DNA of 64,000 nucleotides from Pseudomonas sp. RIT-562 (GTDB lineage: Bacteria; Pseudomonadota; Gammaproteobacteria; Pseudomonadales; Pseudomonadaceae). Made by a program: the position numbers and the translations under genes. The stretch spans positions 1-64,000 of the forward strand of contig NZ_JAPJIV010000023.1 in the NCBI RefSeq assembly GCF_026241895.1. The letters are read 5' to 3'. Shown piece after piece: positions 16,476 through 25,029 of this stretch. The notes below the pieces were generated by a model. It worked only from the letters and a program-made list of their open reading frames with translations, did not search any database and was not told the origin of the DNA. The number at the start of each line of letters is the position of its first letter. Position 1 is the stretch's first letter.

Positions 16476-17231
16476 ATGAACTGGACCTGGTTTCATAAGC
16501 TCGGCTCACCCAAATGGTTCTACGGCATCAGCGGTAGACTGCTGCCGTGGTTGAGCATCGCTGCAGTGCTGCTGATGGGTGTTGGTGTGGTCTGGGGCCT
16601 GGCCTTCGCGCCGCCCGACTACCAGCAAGGCAACAGCTTTCGCATCATCTACATCCACGTTCCCGCCGCCATGCTGGCGCAATCGATTTACGTGATGCTG
16701 GCGGTGTGCGGCATCGTCGGGCTGGTGTGGAAGATGAAGCTGGCCGACGTCGCCCTGCAATGCGCGGCGCCCATCGGCGCCTGGATGACCGCCGTGGCGC
16801 TGGTCACCGGGGCGATTTGGGGCAAGCCGACCTGGGGCTCGTGGTGGGTCTGGGATGCGCGACTAACGTCGATGCTGATTCTGCTGTTCCTGTACTTCGG
16901 TCTCATTGCGCTGGGCAACGCCATCAGCAATCGTGAGAGCGCCGCCAAGGCGTGCGCTGTACTGGCGATTGTCGGTGTGATCAATATCCCGATCATCAAA
17001 TACTCGGTGGAGTGGTGGAACACCCTGCACCAGGGCGCGACCTTTACCCTGACCGAAAAGCCGGCGATGCCCGCTGAAATGTGGCTGCCGCTGCTGCTGA
17101 CTGTCCTGGGCTTCTATTGCTTCTTCGGCGCGGTCCTGTTGCTGCGCATGCGCCTCGAAGTGCTCAAGCGCGAGGCCCGGGCCAGCTGGGTAAAAACCGA
17201 AGTGCAGAACAGCCTGGAGGCCGCACGATGA
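16476..17231 (+). CDS. ccmC: Heme lyase/handling protein CcmC
   Basis: CcmC (251 aa) is an inner-membrane heme-handling protein that attaches heme to CcmE. Six transmembrane helices, the tryptophan-rich WGSWWVWDARLTS periplasmic loop, and histidines in IIYIHVPAAML and WWNTLHQGAT, known as heme ligands in this family, are present. GGAAAC precedes the ATG. It overlaps ccmD by four bases. The length is normal. Confidence 0.96.
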   Translation: MNWTWFHKLGSPKWFYGISGRLLPWLSIAAVLLMGVGVVWGLAFAPPDYQQGNSFRIIYIHVPAAMLAQSIYVMLAVCGIVGLVWKMKLADVALQCAAPIGAWMTAVALVTGAIWGKPTWGSWWVWDARLTSMLILLFLYFGLIALGNAISNRESAAKACAVLAIVGVINIPIIKYSVEWWNTLHQGATFTLTEKPAMPAEMWLPLLLTVLGFYCFFGAVLLLRMRLEVLKREARASWVKTEVQNSLEAAR

Positions 17232-17404
17232 GTTTTGCTTCATTCGGCGACTTCCTCGCCATGGGCCATCATGGCCTGTATGTCTGGTCCGCCTATGGCA
17301 TCTGCCTGGCAGTGCTGGCCCTTAACGTGGCGGCGCCGATCCTGGCCCGCAAGCGGTATCTGCAACAAGAGGCGCGTCGTCTGCGCCGGGAGAACGGCAA
17401 GTGA
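17228..17404 (+). CDS. ccmD: Heme exporter protein CcmD
   Basis: CcmD (58 aa) is a one-helix accessory subunit of CcmABCDE needed for release of holo-CcmE. The transmembrane segment YVWSAYGICLAVLALNVAAPILA is followed by a basic tail (RRLRRENGK). The ATG overlaps the ccmC stop (ATGA), and its own stop overlaps the GTG of ccmE (GTGA), a typical tightly coupled arrangement. Confidence 0.92.
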   Translation: MSFASFGDFLAMGHHGLYVWSAYGICLAVLALNVAAPILARKRYLQQEARRLRRENGK

Positions 17405-17856
17405 ATCCGCTGCGCAAAAAGCGTCTTATCATCATTCTCGCGATCCTGGTCGGAGTCGGCGCAGCCGTCGGCCTGGCCCTCAGCGCCCTGCAGCAGAACA
17501 TCAACCTGTTTTACACACCGACCCAGATCGCCAACGGCGAAGCCCCGCAGGACACACGCATTCGCGCCGGCGGCATGGTCGAGGCCGGTTCGCTGCAACG
17601 TACCGGCGATTCCCTGGACGTGAAGTTCAACGTCACCGATTTCAACAAGACCGTGACCATCAGCTACCGCGGCATCCTCCCCGATCTGTTCCGTGAAGGG
17701 CAGGGGATCGTCGCCCTGGGCAAAATCAACGCCGAAGGCGTAGTGGTGGCCGACGAAGTGCTGGCCAAGCACGACGAAAAATATATGCCGCCGGAAGTGA
17801 CCAAGGCTTTGAAAGACAGTGGCATGTCGGCACCTACTCCTGCGAAAGAGGGCTAA
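17401..17856 (+). CDS. ccmE: Periplasmic heme chaperone CcmE
   Basis: CcmE (151 aa) carries heme covalently to the CcmFGH assembly complex. An N-terminal membrane anchor (LIIILAILVGVGAAVGLALS) is followed by an OB-fold domain and the heme-binding motif with His124 and Tyr128 (LAKHDEKYMPPEV). The start is GTG 17401, overlapping the ccmD stop. It is three bases from the ccmF ATG. Confidence 0.96.
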   Translation: MNPLRKKRLIIILAILVGVGAAVGLALSALQQNINLFYTPTQIANGEAPQDTRIRAGGMVEAGSLQRTGDSLDVKFNVTDFNKTVTISYRGILPDLFREGQGIVALGKINAEGVVVADEVLAKHDEKYMPPEVTKALKDSGMSAPTPAKEG

Positions 17857-17859
17857 CTG

Positions 17860-19863
17860 ATGACTGCTGGACTCTACAGCGCCGGGCTGTACATCCCGGA
17901 ACTGGGCCACCTGGCCATGATCCTGGCGCTGTGTTTTGCCCTGGTTCAGTCCGTGGTGCCATTGCTCGGCGCCTGGCGCGGCGATCGCTTGTGGATGAGC
18001 CTCGCGCAACCGGCGGCCTGGGGACAGTTCGCGTTCCTGTTGTTTGCCTTTGGTTGCCTGACGTATGCGTTCATGGCGGACGACTTCTCCGTGGAGTACG
18101 TCGCCAGCAACTCCAACAGCGCCTTGCCGTGGTACTACAAGTTCAGCGCCGTGTGGGGCGCGCACGAAGGTTCGTTGCTGCTGTGGGCATTGATCCTGGG
18201 CGGCTGGACCTTTGCCGTGTCGGTATTCTCAAGACAGCTGCCGCAAGTGATGCTGGCCCGGGTACTGGCAATCATGGGCATGATCAGTACCGGTTTCCTG
18301 CTGTTCCTGATCCTGACGTCAAACCCGTTCGCGCGCATTCTGCCGCAGATCCCTACCGACGGCCGCGACCTCAATCCGCTGCTGCAGGACATCGGCCTGA
18401 TCGTTCACCCGCCGATGCTCTACATGGGTTATGTGGGCTTCTCCGTGGCGTTCGCGTTTGCCATTGCCGCGTTGCTCGGCGGTCGTCTTGATGCAGCGTG
18501 GGCGCGCTGGTCGCGTCCGTGGACCATCGTCGCCTGGGCGTTCCTCGGTATCGGCATCACCCTCGGTTCGTGGTGGGCCTACTACGAACTCGGCTGGGGT
18601 GGCTGGTGGTTCTGGGACCCGGTGGAGAACGCCTCCTTCATGCCTTGGCTGGTCGGCACCGCGTTGATTCACTCATTGGCCGTCACGGAAAAACGTGGCG
18701 TGTTCAAAAGTTGGACCGTACTGCTGGCGATTGCCGCGTTCTCCTTGAGCCTGCTGGGTACCTTCCTGGTGCGCTCCGGCGTGCTGACCTCGGTGCATGC
18801 GTTTGCCTCCGATCCGGAGCGCGGCGTGTTCATCCTGATCTTCCTGCTATTCGTGGTCGGTGGTTCGCTGACCTTGTTCGCCCTGCGCGCGCCAGTGGTG
18901 AAGAGTCATGTAGGTTTCAACCTCTGGTCCAGGGAAACCCTGCTGCTGGGCAACAACCTGGTGCTGGTGGTTGCAGCTTCGATGATCCTGCTTGGCACCT
19001 TGTATCCGTTGATCCTGGACGCCATGACCGGCGCCAAGCTGTCGGTTGGCCCGCCGTACTTCAACGCGCTGTTCATCCCGCTGATGGCACTGCTGATGGT
19101 GGTGATGGCGGTCGGCATGCTGGTGCGCTGGAAAGACACCCCGGTCAAATGGCTGGTGGGCATGCTCACCCCGGTATTGCTCGGCAGTGCTGCCCTGGCG
19201 GTGATCGCCGGTGTCGCCTATGGCGATTTCAACTGGGCCGTCATCGCGACTTTCATGCTTGCCGCCTGGGTATTGCTGGCCGGCGTGCGCGACATCTTCG
19301 ACAAGACTCGTCACAAGGGGCTGATCAAAGGCCTGCCGACCCTCACTCGCAGCTACTGGGGCATGCAGCTCGCGCATTTGGGCATCGCCGTGTGCGCCCT
19401 GGGCGTCGTGCTGTCGAGCCAGAACAGTGCCGAGCGCGACCTGCGCCTGGCGCCGGGTGAATCCATGAGCCTGGGCGGTTACCAGTTTGTGTTCGAAGGT
19501 GCCAAACACTTCGAAGGCCCGAACTTCACCTCCGACAAGGGCACCGTTCGGGTGATCAAGGATGGCCAGGAAATCAGCGTGCTGCACCCGGAAAAACGCC
19601 TCTATACCGTGCAGAACTCAGTCATGACCGAGGCCGGGATCGATGCCGGTTTCACCCGTGACCTCTACGTCGCCCTCGGCGAACCCCTGGGCGAAGGCGC
19701 CTGGGCCGTACGCGTGCACGTCAAGCCGTTCGTGCGCTGGATCTGGTTCGGCGGCTTGCTCACCGGTTTCGGCGGTTTGCTGGCGGCGCTGGATCGGCGT
19801 TATCGGGTCAAGGTCAAAAGCCGCGTGCGTGAAGCACTGGGCATGTCGGGAGCCACTGCATGA
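17860..19863 (+). CDS. ccmF: Cytochrome c heme lyase subunit CcmF
   Basis: CcmF (667 aa) is the large polytopic core of the cytochrome c synthase, joining heme to apocytochrome CXXCH sites. The WWD signature GGWWFWDPVENASFMPWL and the conserved IVHPPMLYMGYVG and KFSAVWGAHEGSLLLW histidine regions are seen among about 15 membrane helices. It overlaps dsbE/ccmG by four bases. The size is as expected for System I. Confidence 0.96.
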   Translation: MTAGLYSAGLYIPELGHLAMILALCFALVQSVVPLLGAWRGDRLWMSLAQPAAWGQFAFLLFAFGCLTYAFMADDFSVEYVASNSNSALPWYYKFSAVWGAHEGSLLLWALILGGWTFAVSVFSRQLPQVMLARVLAIMGMISTGFLLFLILTSNPFARILPQIPTDGRDLNPLLQDIGLIVHPPMLYMGYVGFSVAFAFAIAALLGGRLDAAWARWSRPWTIVAWAFLGIGITLGSWWAYYELGWGGWWFWDPVENASFMPWLVGTALIHSLAVTEKRGVFKSWTVLLAIAAFSLSLLGTFLVRSGVLTSVHAFASDPERGVFILIFLLFVVGGSLTLFALRAPVVKSHVGFNLWSRETLLLGNNLVLVVAASMILLGTLYPLILDAMTGAKLSVGPPYFNALFIPLMALLMVVMAVGMLVRWKDTPVKWLVGMLTPVLLGSAALAVIAGVAYGDFNWAVIATFMLAAWVLLAGVRDIFDKTRHKGLIKGLPTLTRSYWGMQLAHLGIAVCALGVVLSSQNSAERDLRLAPGESMSLGGYQFVFEGAKHFEGPNFTSDKGTVRVIKDGQEISVLHPEKRLYTVQNSVMTEAGIDAGFTRDLYVALGEPLGEGAWAVRVHVKPFVRWIWFGGLLTGFGGLLAALDRRYRVKVKSRVREALGMSGATA

Positions 19864-20396
19864 GACGTTGGTTGATGTTGCTGCCGCTGGCGATTTTCCT
19901 GGTGGTGGCGGTGTTTCTGTACCGCGGGTTGTATCTGGACCCGGCCGAGTTGCCGTCGGCGATGATCAACAAACCGTTCCCGGAGTTCTCCCTGCCTGCC
20001 GTGCAGGGTGACAAGACGCTGACCCGGGCGGACATCCTTGGCAAGCCGGCGCTGGTCAACGTCTGGGGCACATGGTGCATTTCCTGCCGGGTCGAGCACC
20101 CGGTCCTGAACAAGCTGGCCGAGCAGGGCGTGGTGATCTACGGCATCAACTACAAGGACGTCAACGCAGATGCCTTGAAGTGGCTGGCGGAGTTCCACAA
20201 CCCTTATCAGCTGGATATCCGCGACGACGAAGGCACCCTGGGCCTGAACCTAGGAGTCTACGGTGCTCCGGAGACTTTCTTCATCGACGCCAAGGGCATC
20301 ATCCGCGACAAGTTCGTCGGGGTTATCGACGAACAGGTCTGGCGCGAAAAACTGGCCGCCAAGTATCAGGCGCTGGTCGACGAGGCCAAGCCATGA
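19860..20396 (+). CDS. ccmG: Thiol:disulfide oxidoreductase CcmG/DsbE
   Basis: This 178-residue thioredoxin-fold protein is anchored by an N-terminal helix (MLLPLAIFLVVAVFLY). The active site WGTWCISC places the reactive cysteines at 73 and 76. It reduces apocytochrome c cysteines before heme attachment. The conserved VYGAPETFFIDAKG cis-proline loop is present. Its start overlaps ccmF and its end overlaps ccmH. Confidence 0.95.
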   Translation: MRRWLMLLPLAIFLVVAVFLYRGLYLDPAELPSAMINKPFPEFSLPAVQGDKTLTRADILGKPALVNVWGTWCISCRVEHPVLNKLAEQGVVIYGINYKDVNADALKWLAEFHNPYQLDIRDDEGTLGLNLGVYGAPETFFIDAKGIIRDKFVGVIDEQVWREKLAAKYQALVDEAKP

Positions 20397-20866
20397 AGCG
20401 CTGGATTGCCGCCGCAGTACTGGGCTTGAGCATGGCCGGCGTGGCCCATGCAGCCATCGACACCTACGAGTTCGCCAAGGAAGGTGATCGCGAGCGTTTT
20501 CGCGAGCTGACCAAGGAACTGCGTTGCCCCAAGTGCCAGAACCAGGACATCGCCGACTCCAATGCGCCGATTGCCGCAGATCTGCGCAAAGAGATTTTCC
20601 GCATGCTCGGCGAGGGCAAGGACAATCAGCAGATCATCGACTTCATGGTCGATCGTTACGGTGATTTCGTCCGCTACAAACCGGCACTCAATGCCAAGAC
20701 TGCACTGCTCTGGTTCGGCCCCGCCGGCTTATTGCTGGGTGGTTTCGTGATCATTGCCGTGATAGTTCGCCGTCGCCGCGTCCTGCGCACCGATAGCCCG
20801 GACTCGCTCTCCCTGGATGAGCGCGAGCGCCTCGACCACCTGTTGGATAAAACCAAGAATGATTGA
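20393..20866 (+). CDS. ccmH: Cytochrome c maturation protein CcmH
   Basis: CcmH (157 aa) has a signal peptide ending AHA at residue 20, the redox motif LRCPKCQNQ with Cys45 and Cys48, and one C-terminal membrane helix (LLWFGPAGLLLGGFVIIAVIV). It presents reduced apocytochrome to CcmF. The ATG overlaps the ccmG TGA. This is the short CcmH type; the TPR part is encoded separately by ccmI downstream. Confidence 0.95.
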   Translation: MKRWIAAAVLGLSMAGVAHAAIDTYEFAKEGDRERFRELTKELRCPKCQNQDIADSNAPIAADLRKEIFRMLGEGKDNQQIIDFMVDRYGDFVRYKPALNAKTALLWFGPAGLLLGGFVIIAVIVRRRRVLRTDSPDSLSLDERERLDHLLDKTKND

Positions 20867-22058
20867 TTTCTGGCTCGCTGCAGGCCTGCTGCTTCTGGTT
20901 GCCCTGAGTTTTCTGCTGATCCCTGTTTTGCGTGGCCGTCGCGCCCAGCTCGAAGAGGATCGTACTGCCCTGAACGTCGCGCTGTATCAGGAGCGCGTGG
21001 CTGAGTTGCAAACCCAGCAGGAAGAGGGCGTGCTCAACGCCGCGCAAATGGACACCGGTCGTGCCGAAGCGGCCCGTGAACTGCTGGCCGACACCGAAGG
21101 CGTCGCGGCACCGCGTGTATCGCGCCTGGGCAAACCCTTGCCGCTGTTGGCGGCGATTCTGGTGCCGGTGCTGGGCCTTGGTCTGTACCTGCATTTCGGT
21201 GCCAGCGACAAAGTCGAGCTGACCCGTGAATTTGCCCAGGCTCCACAGTCCATGGAAGAGATGACCCTGCGCCTGGAGCGCGCGGTCGCGGCTCAGCCCG
21301 ATTCCGCAGAAGGTTTGTACTTCCTGGGTCGTACCTACATGGCCCAGGACCGTCCTGGCGATGCGGCAAAGATGTTCGAACGCACAGTGGCTTTGGCCGG
21401 TCGTCAACCTGAGCTGCTCGGCCAGTGGGCGCAAGCGCAATACTTCGCCGACGGCAAGAAATGGTCGGACAAGGTCCAGGGCTTGACCGACGAAGCCTTG
21501 AAGGCCGATCCGAAAGAAGTCACCAGCCTGGGGCTGCTGGGCATCGCGGCCTTCGAGGGCGAGCGTTACCAGGAGGCCATCGACTATTGGAATCGGCTGC
21601 TGGCGCAATTGCCGCCAGAGGACAAGTCCCGTGCAGCGTTGCAAGGCGGTATCGCCCGGGCCAGTGAGAAACTCGAAGCTGGCGGCGGCAAAGTCGCCCA
21701 GGCGCCGGTGGTCAAGGCGGCACTGCTGAAGGTCACCGTCGATCTTGCTCCCGAGTTGAAGGCCAAGGTTCTGCCGGGTGACAGTGTGTTCATCTTCGCT
21801 CGCGCCACCTCCGGCCCTCCGGCACCGCTGGCAGCCAAGCGCCTGACCGTTGCCGACTTGCCGGCGAGCGTTGAACTGGGCGATGCCGATGCAATGATGC
21901 CGCAGTTGAAACTGTCCAACTTCCCTGAAGTCCAACTGGTTGCGCGAGTCTCCCGTGCCGGCCAACCGACTGCCGGCGAGTGGATCGGACGTAGCCAGCC
22001 TTTGGCCAGCAGCACCGCCGCGCCACAACAACTGACCATCGACAGTCCGGATAAATAA
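20859..22058 (+). CDS. ccmI: TPR apocytochrome chaperone CcmI
   Basis: CcmI (399 aa, CycH family) binds the C terminus of apocytochromes c. Two N-terminal membrane helices (about residues 4-22 and 90-110) flank a short cytoplasmic leucine-rich loop. Periplasmic TPR repeats follow (LYFLGRTYMAQDRPGDAAKMFERTV, LLGIAAFEGERYQEAIDYWNRLL) and then a C-terminal beta-rich domain. Start MIDFWLAAGLLLLV overlaps the ccmH end by eight bases. Confidence 0.93.
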   Translation: MIDFWLAAGLLLLVALSFLLIPVLRGRRAQLEEDRTALNVALYQERVAELQTQQEEGVLNAAQMDTGRAEAARELLADTEGVAAPRVSRLGKPLPLLAAILVPVLGLGLYLHFGASDKVELTREFAQAPQSMEEMTLRLERAVAAQPDSAEGLYFLGRTYMAQDRPGDAAKMFERTVALAGRQPELLGQWAQAQYFADGKKWSDKVQGLTDEALKADPKEVTSLGLLGIAAFEGERYQEAIDYWNRLLAQLPPEDKSRAALQGGIARASEKLEAGGGKVAQAPVVKAALLKVTVDLAPELKAKVLPGDSVFIFARATSGPPAPLAAKRLTVADLPASVELGDADAMMPQLKLSNFPEVQLVARVSRAGQPTAGEWIGRSQPLASSTAAPQQLTIDSPDK

Positions 22059-22070
22059 CAGGAACCGCTT

Positions 22071-22472
22071 ATGACCGCCTTCGCCCGTATCACCCTGCTC
22101 AGTATGGTCCTGGGGTTAAGCGCTTGTGCGGTCCAGCGGCCCGAGCCAGCGCCGCTGCCGCCGATCCCGCCATCGCAGCCCAAGCCCACGCCTTCTACGG
22201 CGCCGACGCCGAGCAAGCCGAGCGTGCCGGCGAAACCCGCCAAGCCGGTACCCCGCACTTCGGCGAGCTTCGCGCCGCCGCCGGGTGGCAACAGCCATTG
22301 GGATGCCAAGCTTGGCGTATATGTGCTCGATGACCAGACCAATACCTTCTACCGCCAGCGCACCTATTATCGCTGGAACAACGGCTGGAGCCGCTCCATC
22401 AGCCCGAATGGTCCATGGGAAGACACTGACATCCATGGCGTGCCCAGCGGTTTGGGTCGGCAGTTCAAGTGA
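22071..22472 (+). CDS. Small proline-rich lipoprotein
   Basis: The 133-residue product starts MTAFARITLLSMVLGLSACAVQ; LSAC is a lipobox with Cys19, so the protein should be lipidated. A proline-rich spacer (residues 22-70) leads to a globular tail with YRQRTYYRWNNGWSRS and GPWEDTDIHGVPSGLG, a pattern seen in small Pseudomonas lipoproteins of unknown function. It lies 12 nt after ccmI and is followed by an intrinsic terminator, so it is probably the last gene of the ccm transcript. Confidence 0.8.
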   Translation: MTAFARITLLSMVLGLSACAVQRPEPAPLPPIPPSQPKPTPSTAPTPSKPSVPAKPAKPVPRTSASFAPPPGGNSHWDAKLGVYVLDDQTNTFYRQRTYYRWNNGWSRSISPNGPWEDTDIHGVPSGLGRQFK

Positions 22473-22476
22473 CGCA

Positions 22477-22498
22477 AAGGCGACCTCAGGGTCGCCTT
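22477..22498 (+). terminator. Intrinsic terminator ending ccm transcript
   Basis: The nine-bp perfect stem AAGGCGACC/GGTCGCCTT with loop TCAG is followed by TTCTTGATT. It lies just past the lipoprotein stop. Confidence 0.75.
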
Positions 22499-22550
22499 CT
22501 TGATTGCCGAACGTTTACCCAATCCTGCGAAAAGTGAAGAGAGTGAATTG

Positions 22551-23120
22551 ATGTCAGGCAGGTTGATCTATCTCATCGGACCTTCAGGTTCGGGCAAGGA
22601 CAGCCTGCTGGATGCCGCACGAACGCGGTTGACCGAACGTAACTGCCGCATCGTGCGGCGGGTGATTACCCGCTCGGCTGAAGCGCTGGGAGAGTTGGCG
22701 CGGGGCGTGAGCCTCGATGAATTCACCCAGCTCGAAGCCCAGGGCGAATTCGCCTTGAGCTGGCGCGCCAACGGGTTGTGTTATGGCATTCCCCGTGAGA
22801 TCGACGATTGGCTGGCTGCTGGGTACAACGTGCTGGTCAATGGCTCCCGCGGACACCTGCCAGCCACGCGGCAGCGTTATCCGGATTTGCTTGTCCTGTT
22901 GCTGACCGTGGAGCAGAGCGTTCTGCGCGAGCGCTTGCTGGCGCGGGGGCGCGAATCAGTCGAAGAGATCCGGGCCCGGCTGGCTCGCAATGCGTGGTTC
23001 AGTGAGCAGGTATTGGCGGAACACGATCCGACGCTGTGTGTCATCGATAATTCGGGGGCGCTGGAGGATACGGTGGAGTGCTTGTTGAGGTGTGTTGATG
23101 GGGAGTCGACCCGCGGCTAG
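22551..23120 (+). CDS. phnN: Ribose 1,5-bisphosphate phosphokinase PhnN
   Basis: This 189-residue guanylate-kinase-like P-loop kinase has GPSGSGKD at residues 10-17, the RVITRS segment and YGIPREID. PhnN converts ribose 1,5-bisphosphate to PRPP, normally the last step of C-P lyase phosphonate degradation. Here no other phn gene is adjacent: the ccm operon lies upstream and a toxin-antitoxin gene downstream. ATG 22551 follows GAAGAGAG. It may salvage ribose 1,5-bisphosphate from another source or serve a distant phn locus. Confidence 0.88.
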   Translation: MSGRLIYLIGPSGSGKDSLLDAARTRLTERNCRIVRRVITRSAEALGELARGVSLDEFTQLEAQGEFALSWRANGLCYGIPREIDDWLAAGYNVLVNGSRGHLPATRQRYPDLLVLLLTVEQSVLRERLLARGRESVEEIRARLARNAWFSEQVLAEHDPTLCVIDNSGALEDTVECLLRCVDGESTRG

Positions 23121-23165
23121 GACTAAGGCAGTGCCATGAATGTGTTCGTTAGTTCGCCACATCTT

Positions 23166-23741
23166 TCAAAGAATTGCCGAATAGCGGGCCAAAGTTTTAC
23201 TCGACTGGACCAAGCCGAGGCGTAATAGAAGATCTAGGTAACTAACAACCTCCATTGGCGGCATTCTCAACTGCTTTCGTTGGCGTTGAGCTGCGGCAAT
23301 CACGGCCGCACTGTCCAGTCCGAATAAATTGCATACGAACTCGTCCGGATGCTGAGCTTCAATTCCGAATGAATCCAGAGCTTCGCGAGGGAAGTCTTTG
23401 GTATTGAATGTGACTATGACGCTCGCGTTGCAACGGATGGCGGCGGCCAGCACATGTCGGTCATCGACGTCCGGCAGGGACAACCCGCCAATCAAATTTT
23501 CATAACCCGTCACACACGCGTCGGGTAGTGCCTGATCCATCAGACTCGATGTTCGATCTAATTGCTCTGCAGTCAGATCCGGGCGGTTTTTCAGCAGATT
23601 GCGTTTCCATTCCCCGTGTATCTCCGCGGACCATTTAGCTCTGAAGCATCCGGAGAGAGCGAGCCACATCAAAAAATCTCTCAGGGGCGCGGGATACAAC
23701 ACGCAGGCATCATATAAAGCAGTAAAAGAGGATTGCCTCAC
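23166..23741 (-). CDS. PIN-domain toxin of a type II module
   Basis: The 191-residue protein has a PIN nuclease core: Asp11 in ALYDACVLYP, a central helical region with a possible conserved Glu (EIHGEWKRNLL), the acidic cluster SLPDVDDRHVLAAAI and VTFNTKDFP. PIN toxins cleave RNA, often tRNA. The start is GTG at 23741, overlapping the stop of the HTH antitoxin gene by four bases, so the antitoxin is translated first. An extra C-terminal helical tail of about 50 residues follows the PIN core. Codon use is less GC-rich than the ccm genes. Confidence 0.82.
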   Translation of the reverse strand: MRQSSFTALYDACVLYPAPLRDFLMWLALSGCFRAKWSAEIHGEWKRNLLKNRPDLTAEQLDRTSSLMDQALPDACVTGYENLIGGLSLPDVDDRHVLAAAIRCNASVIVTFNTKDFPREALDSFGIEAQHPDEFVCNLFGLDSAAVIAAAQRQRKQLRMPPMEVVSYLDLLLRLGLVQSSKTLARYSAIL

Positions 23742-24205
23742 TCGTATCCTATCCTTAGCGCCTGTGCCTGTTCTGCGAGAAGCGCCATTGCCTGTTCGCT
23801 GGCTGCATTACGCTGGGATTTATATTCCATCAAATGTTCAAAACGCACACGTCGGTGCTTGCCTGTTTTGTGGTAGGACAATTCGCCGGATTCAAGCAGT
23901 TTAATCAGGTGTGGCCGTGAGACGTTGAGCAGGTCAGCCGCCTCTTGTGTGGTCAACTCCGCGTGAACCGGAACGACCTTGACGGCATTGCCTGCTGCAA
24001 GCTCAGCCAAAATATCGACCAGCAAACGCAGTGCAGAGGTGGGAAGTTCCACGCTATGGGCCATGTTTTGCTCGTCGAAAATCTGAATGTGCTGAGTGTC
24101 AAAACCCGTCGCGATAAAAGCTGCCAAGGCGCGTTGACCTTCGATGGCAGCCTGCACTTCGCGTTCGATAGGGAGAGATATTGGCGGATAGGTGATAGCT
24201 GACAT
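23738..24205 (-). CDS. HTH (excisionase-type) antitoxin for PIN toxin
   Basis: The 155-residue protein ends with an excisionase-family helix-turn-helix (residues 84-123: LTTQEAADLLNVSRPHLIKLLESGEL followed by KTGKHRRVRFEHL). The N-terminal half is probably the dimerisation or toxin-binding part. ATG 24205 is preferred over an upstream TTG at 24217. Paired with the PIN gene by a GTGA overlap, it should neutralise the toxin and autorepress the operon. A long spacer of about 200 nt separates it from the divergent hicAB module. Confidence 0.8.
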   Translation of the reverse strand: MSAITYPPISLPIEREVQAAIEGQRALAAFIATGFDTQHIQIFDEQNMAHSVELPTSALRLLVDILAELAAGNAVKVVPVHAELTTQEAADLLNVSRPHLIKLLESGELSYHKTGKHRRVRFEHLMEYKSQRNAASEQAMALLAEQAQALRIGYE

Positions 24206-24349
24206 GGTATTTACCAAACTCTTGGATTAGAAGAATGCAACCTATACGAAATAATCGAAAATCGCAATAAACGAAACTCGGGCTTTCTCGCTCGAATTGA
24301 TCACACGCTGCAAAACACTCGGGCGTGAACATTCGAATCTTTGTGCTTG

Positions 24350-24379
24350 AATAAAGATAACCCCAGGGTTATCTTTATT
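24350..24379. promoter_or_regulatory. Perfect palindrome, probable HicB operator
   Basis: Fourteen-base arms (AATAAAGATAACCC and its exact reverse complement) flank CA, 23 bases before the hicA start. HicAB modules are autorepressed by HicB binding such an element; this assignment is by position. Confidence 0.75.
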
Positions 24380-24402
24380 TCGTTGTAGCAAGGAGGCTGG
24401 CG

Positions 24403-24615
24403 GTGCAGAGCAGATTATTGATCAAGGAGCTGGAAGAGGCGGGCTGGGTGCTGGATCGGGTCACTGGCAGTCATCACGTCTTCACTCACCGCTATAACCC
24501 ATACACGATTCCCGTGCCGCACCCGAAAAAGGATTTGCCGGTGGGCACGGTCAAAAGCATCAGGAGGCGCGCCGGGCTCGACTACCCGACCGCCAGTTAC
24601 GCAGGAGATCCATAA
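24403..24615 (+). CDS. hicA: HicA mRNA-interferase toxin
   Basis: HicA (70 aa) is a dsRBD-like ribonuclease toxin that cleaves mRNA independently of the ribosome. The family signature with active-site histidine is TGSHHVFTH (His24/His25), followed by IPVPHPKKDLPVGTVKSIRRRAGL. The start is GTG 24403 with AAGGAGG upstream. The stop overlaps the hicB start by one base. The reading frame is complete with an intact active site, so it is probably functional. Confidence 0.93.
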   Translation: MQSRLLIKELEEAGWVLDRVTGSHHVFTHRYNPYTIPVPHPKKDLPVGTVKSIRRRAGLDYPTASYAGDP

Positions 24616-25019
24616 TGCAATATCCAATCTGTATCGAGTGGGGCGACGAGAACACCGCCATCGGTATTCAGATCCCCGATATTCCTGGCGCCGTTACGGC
24701 TGGGGATACGTTTGAAGATGCTTACAACGCGGCCGTCGAGATTGCCCACATCATGCTGCACGAGATTGCCGGCGGCGGGGATCCGATTCCAATGCCCACC
24801 TCTGCGGCCTTGCACCGCGGCAATCCCGACTTCGCAGACATGGGGTGGGGCATGCTGGAGTTGGATATCTCGCCCTACATGGGCAAGACCGAGAAGGTTA
24901 ACGTGACGCTGCCCGGGTATGTCATCCAGCGCATCGATCGTTATGTGCGCGACCATAACATCAAGAGCCGCTCGTCTTTTCTGGCCGACGCGGCGATGGA
25001 GAAGCTGGTTCGTCACTGA
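24615..25019 (+). CDS. hicB: HicB antitoxin
   Basis: HicB (134 aa) has the degenerate RNase H-like domain (YPICIEWGDENTAIGIQIPDIPGAVTAGDTFEDAYNAAVE) that masks HicA, and a C-terminal DNA-binding domain (VNVTLPGYVIQRIDRYVRDHNIKSRSSFLADAAME) resembling ribbon-helix-helix. It starts at the last base of hicA (TAATG), showing translational coupling. The palindrome upstream of hicA is its likely operator. A GC-rich hairpin follows. Confidence 0.93.
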   Translation: MQYPICIEWGDENTAIGIQIPDIPGAVTAGDTFEDAYNAAVEIAHIMLHEIAGGGDPIPMPTSAALHRGNPDFADMGWGMLELDISPYMGKTEKVNVTLPGYVIQRIDRYVRDHNIKSRSSFLADAAMEKLVRH

Positions 25020-25029
25020 GCCGTTTTTT

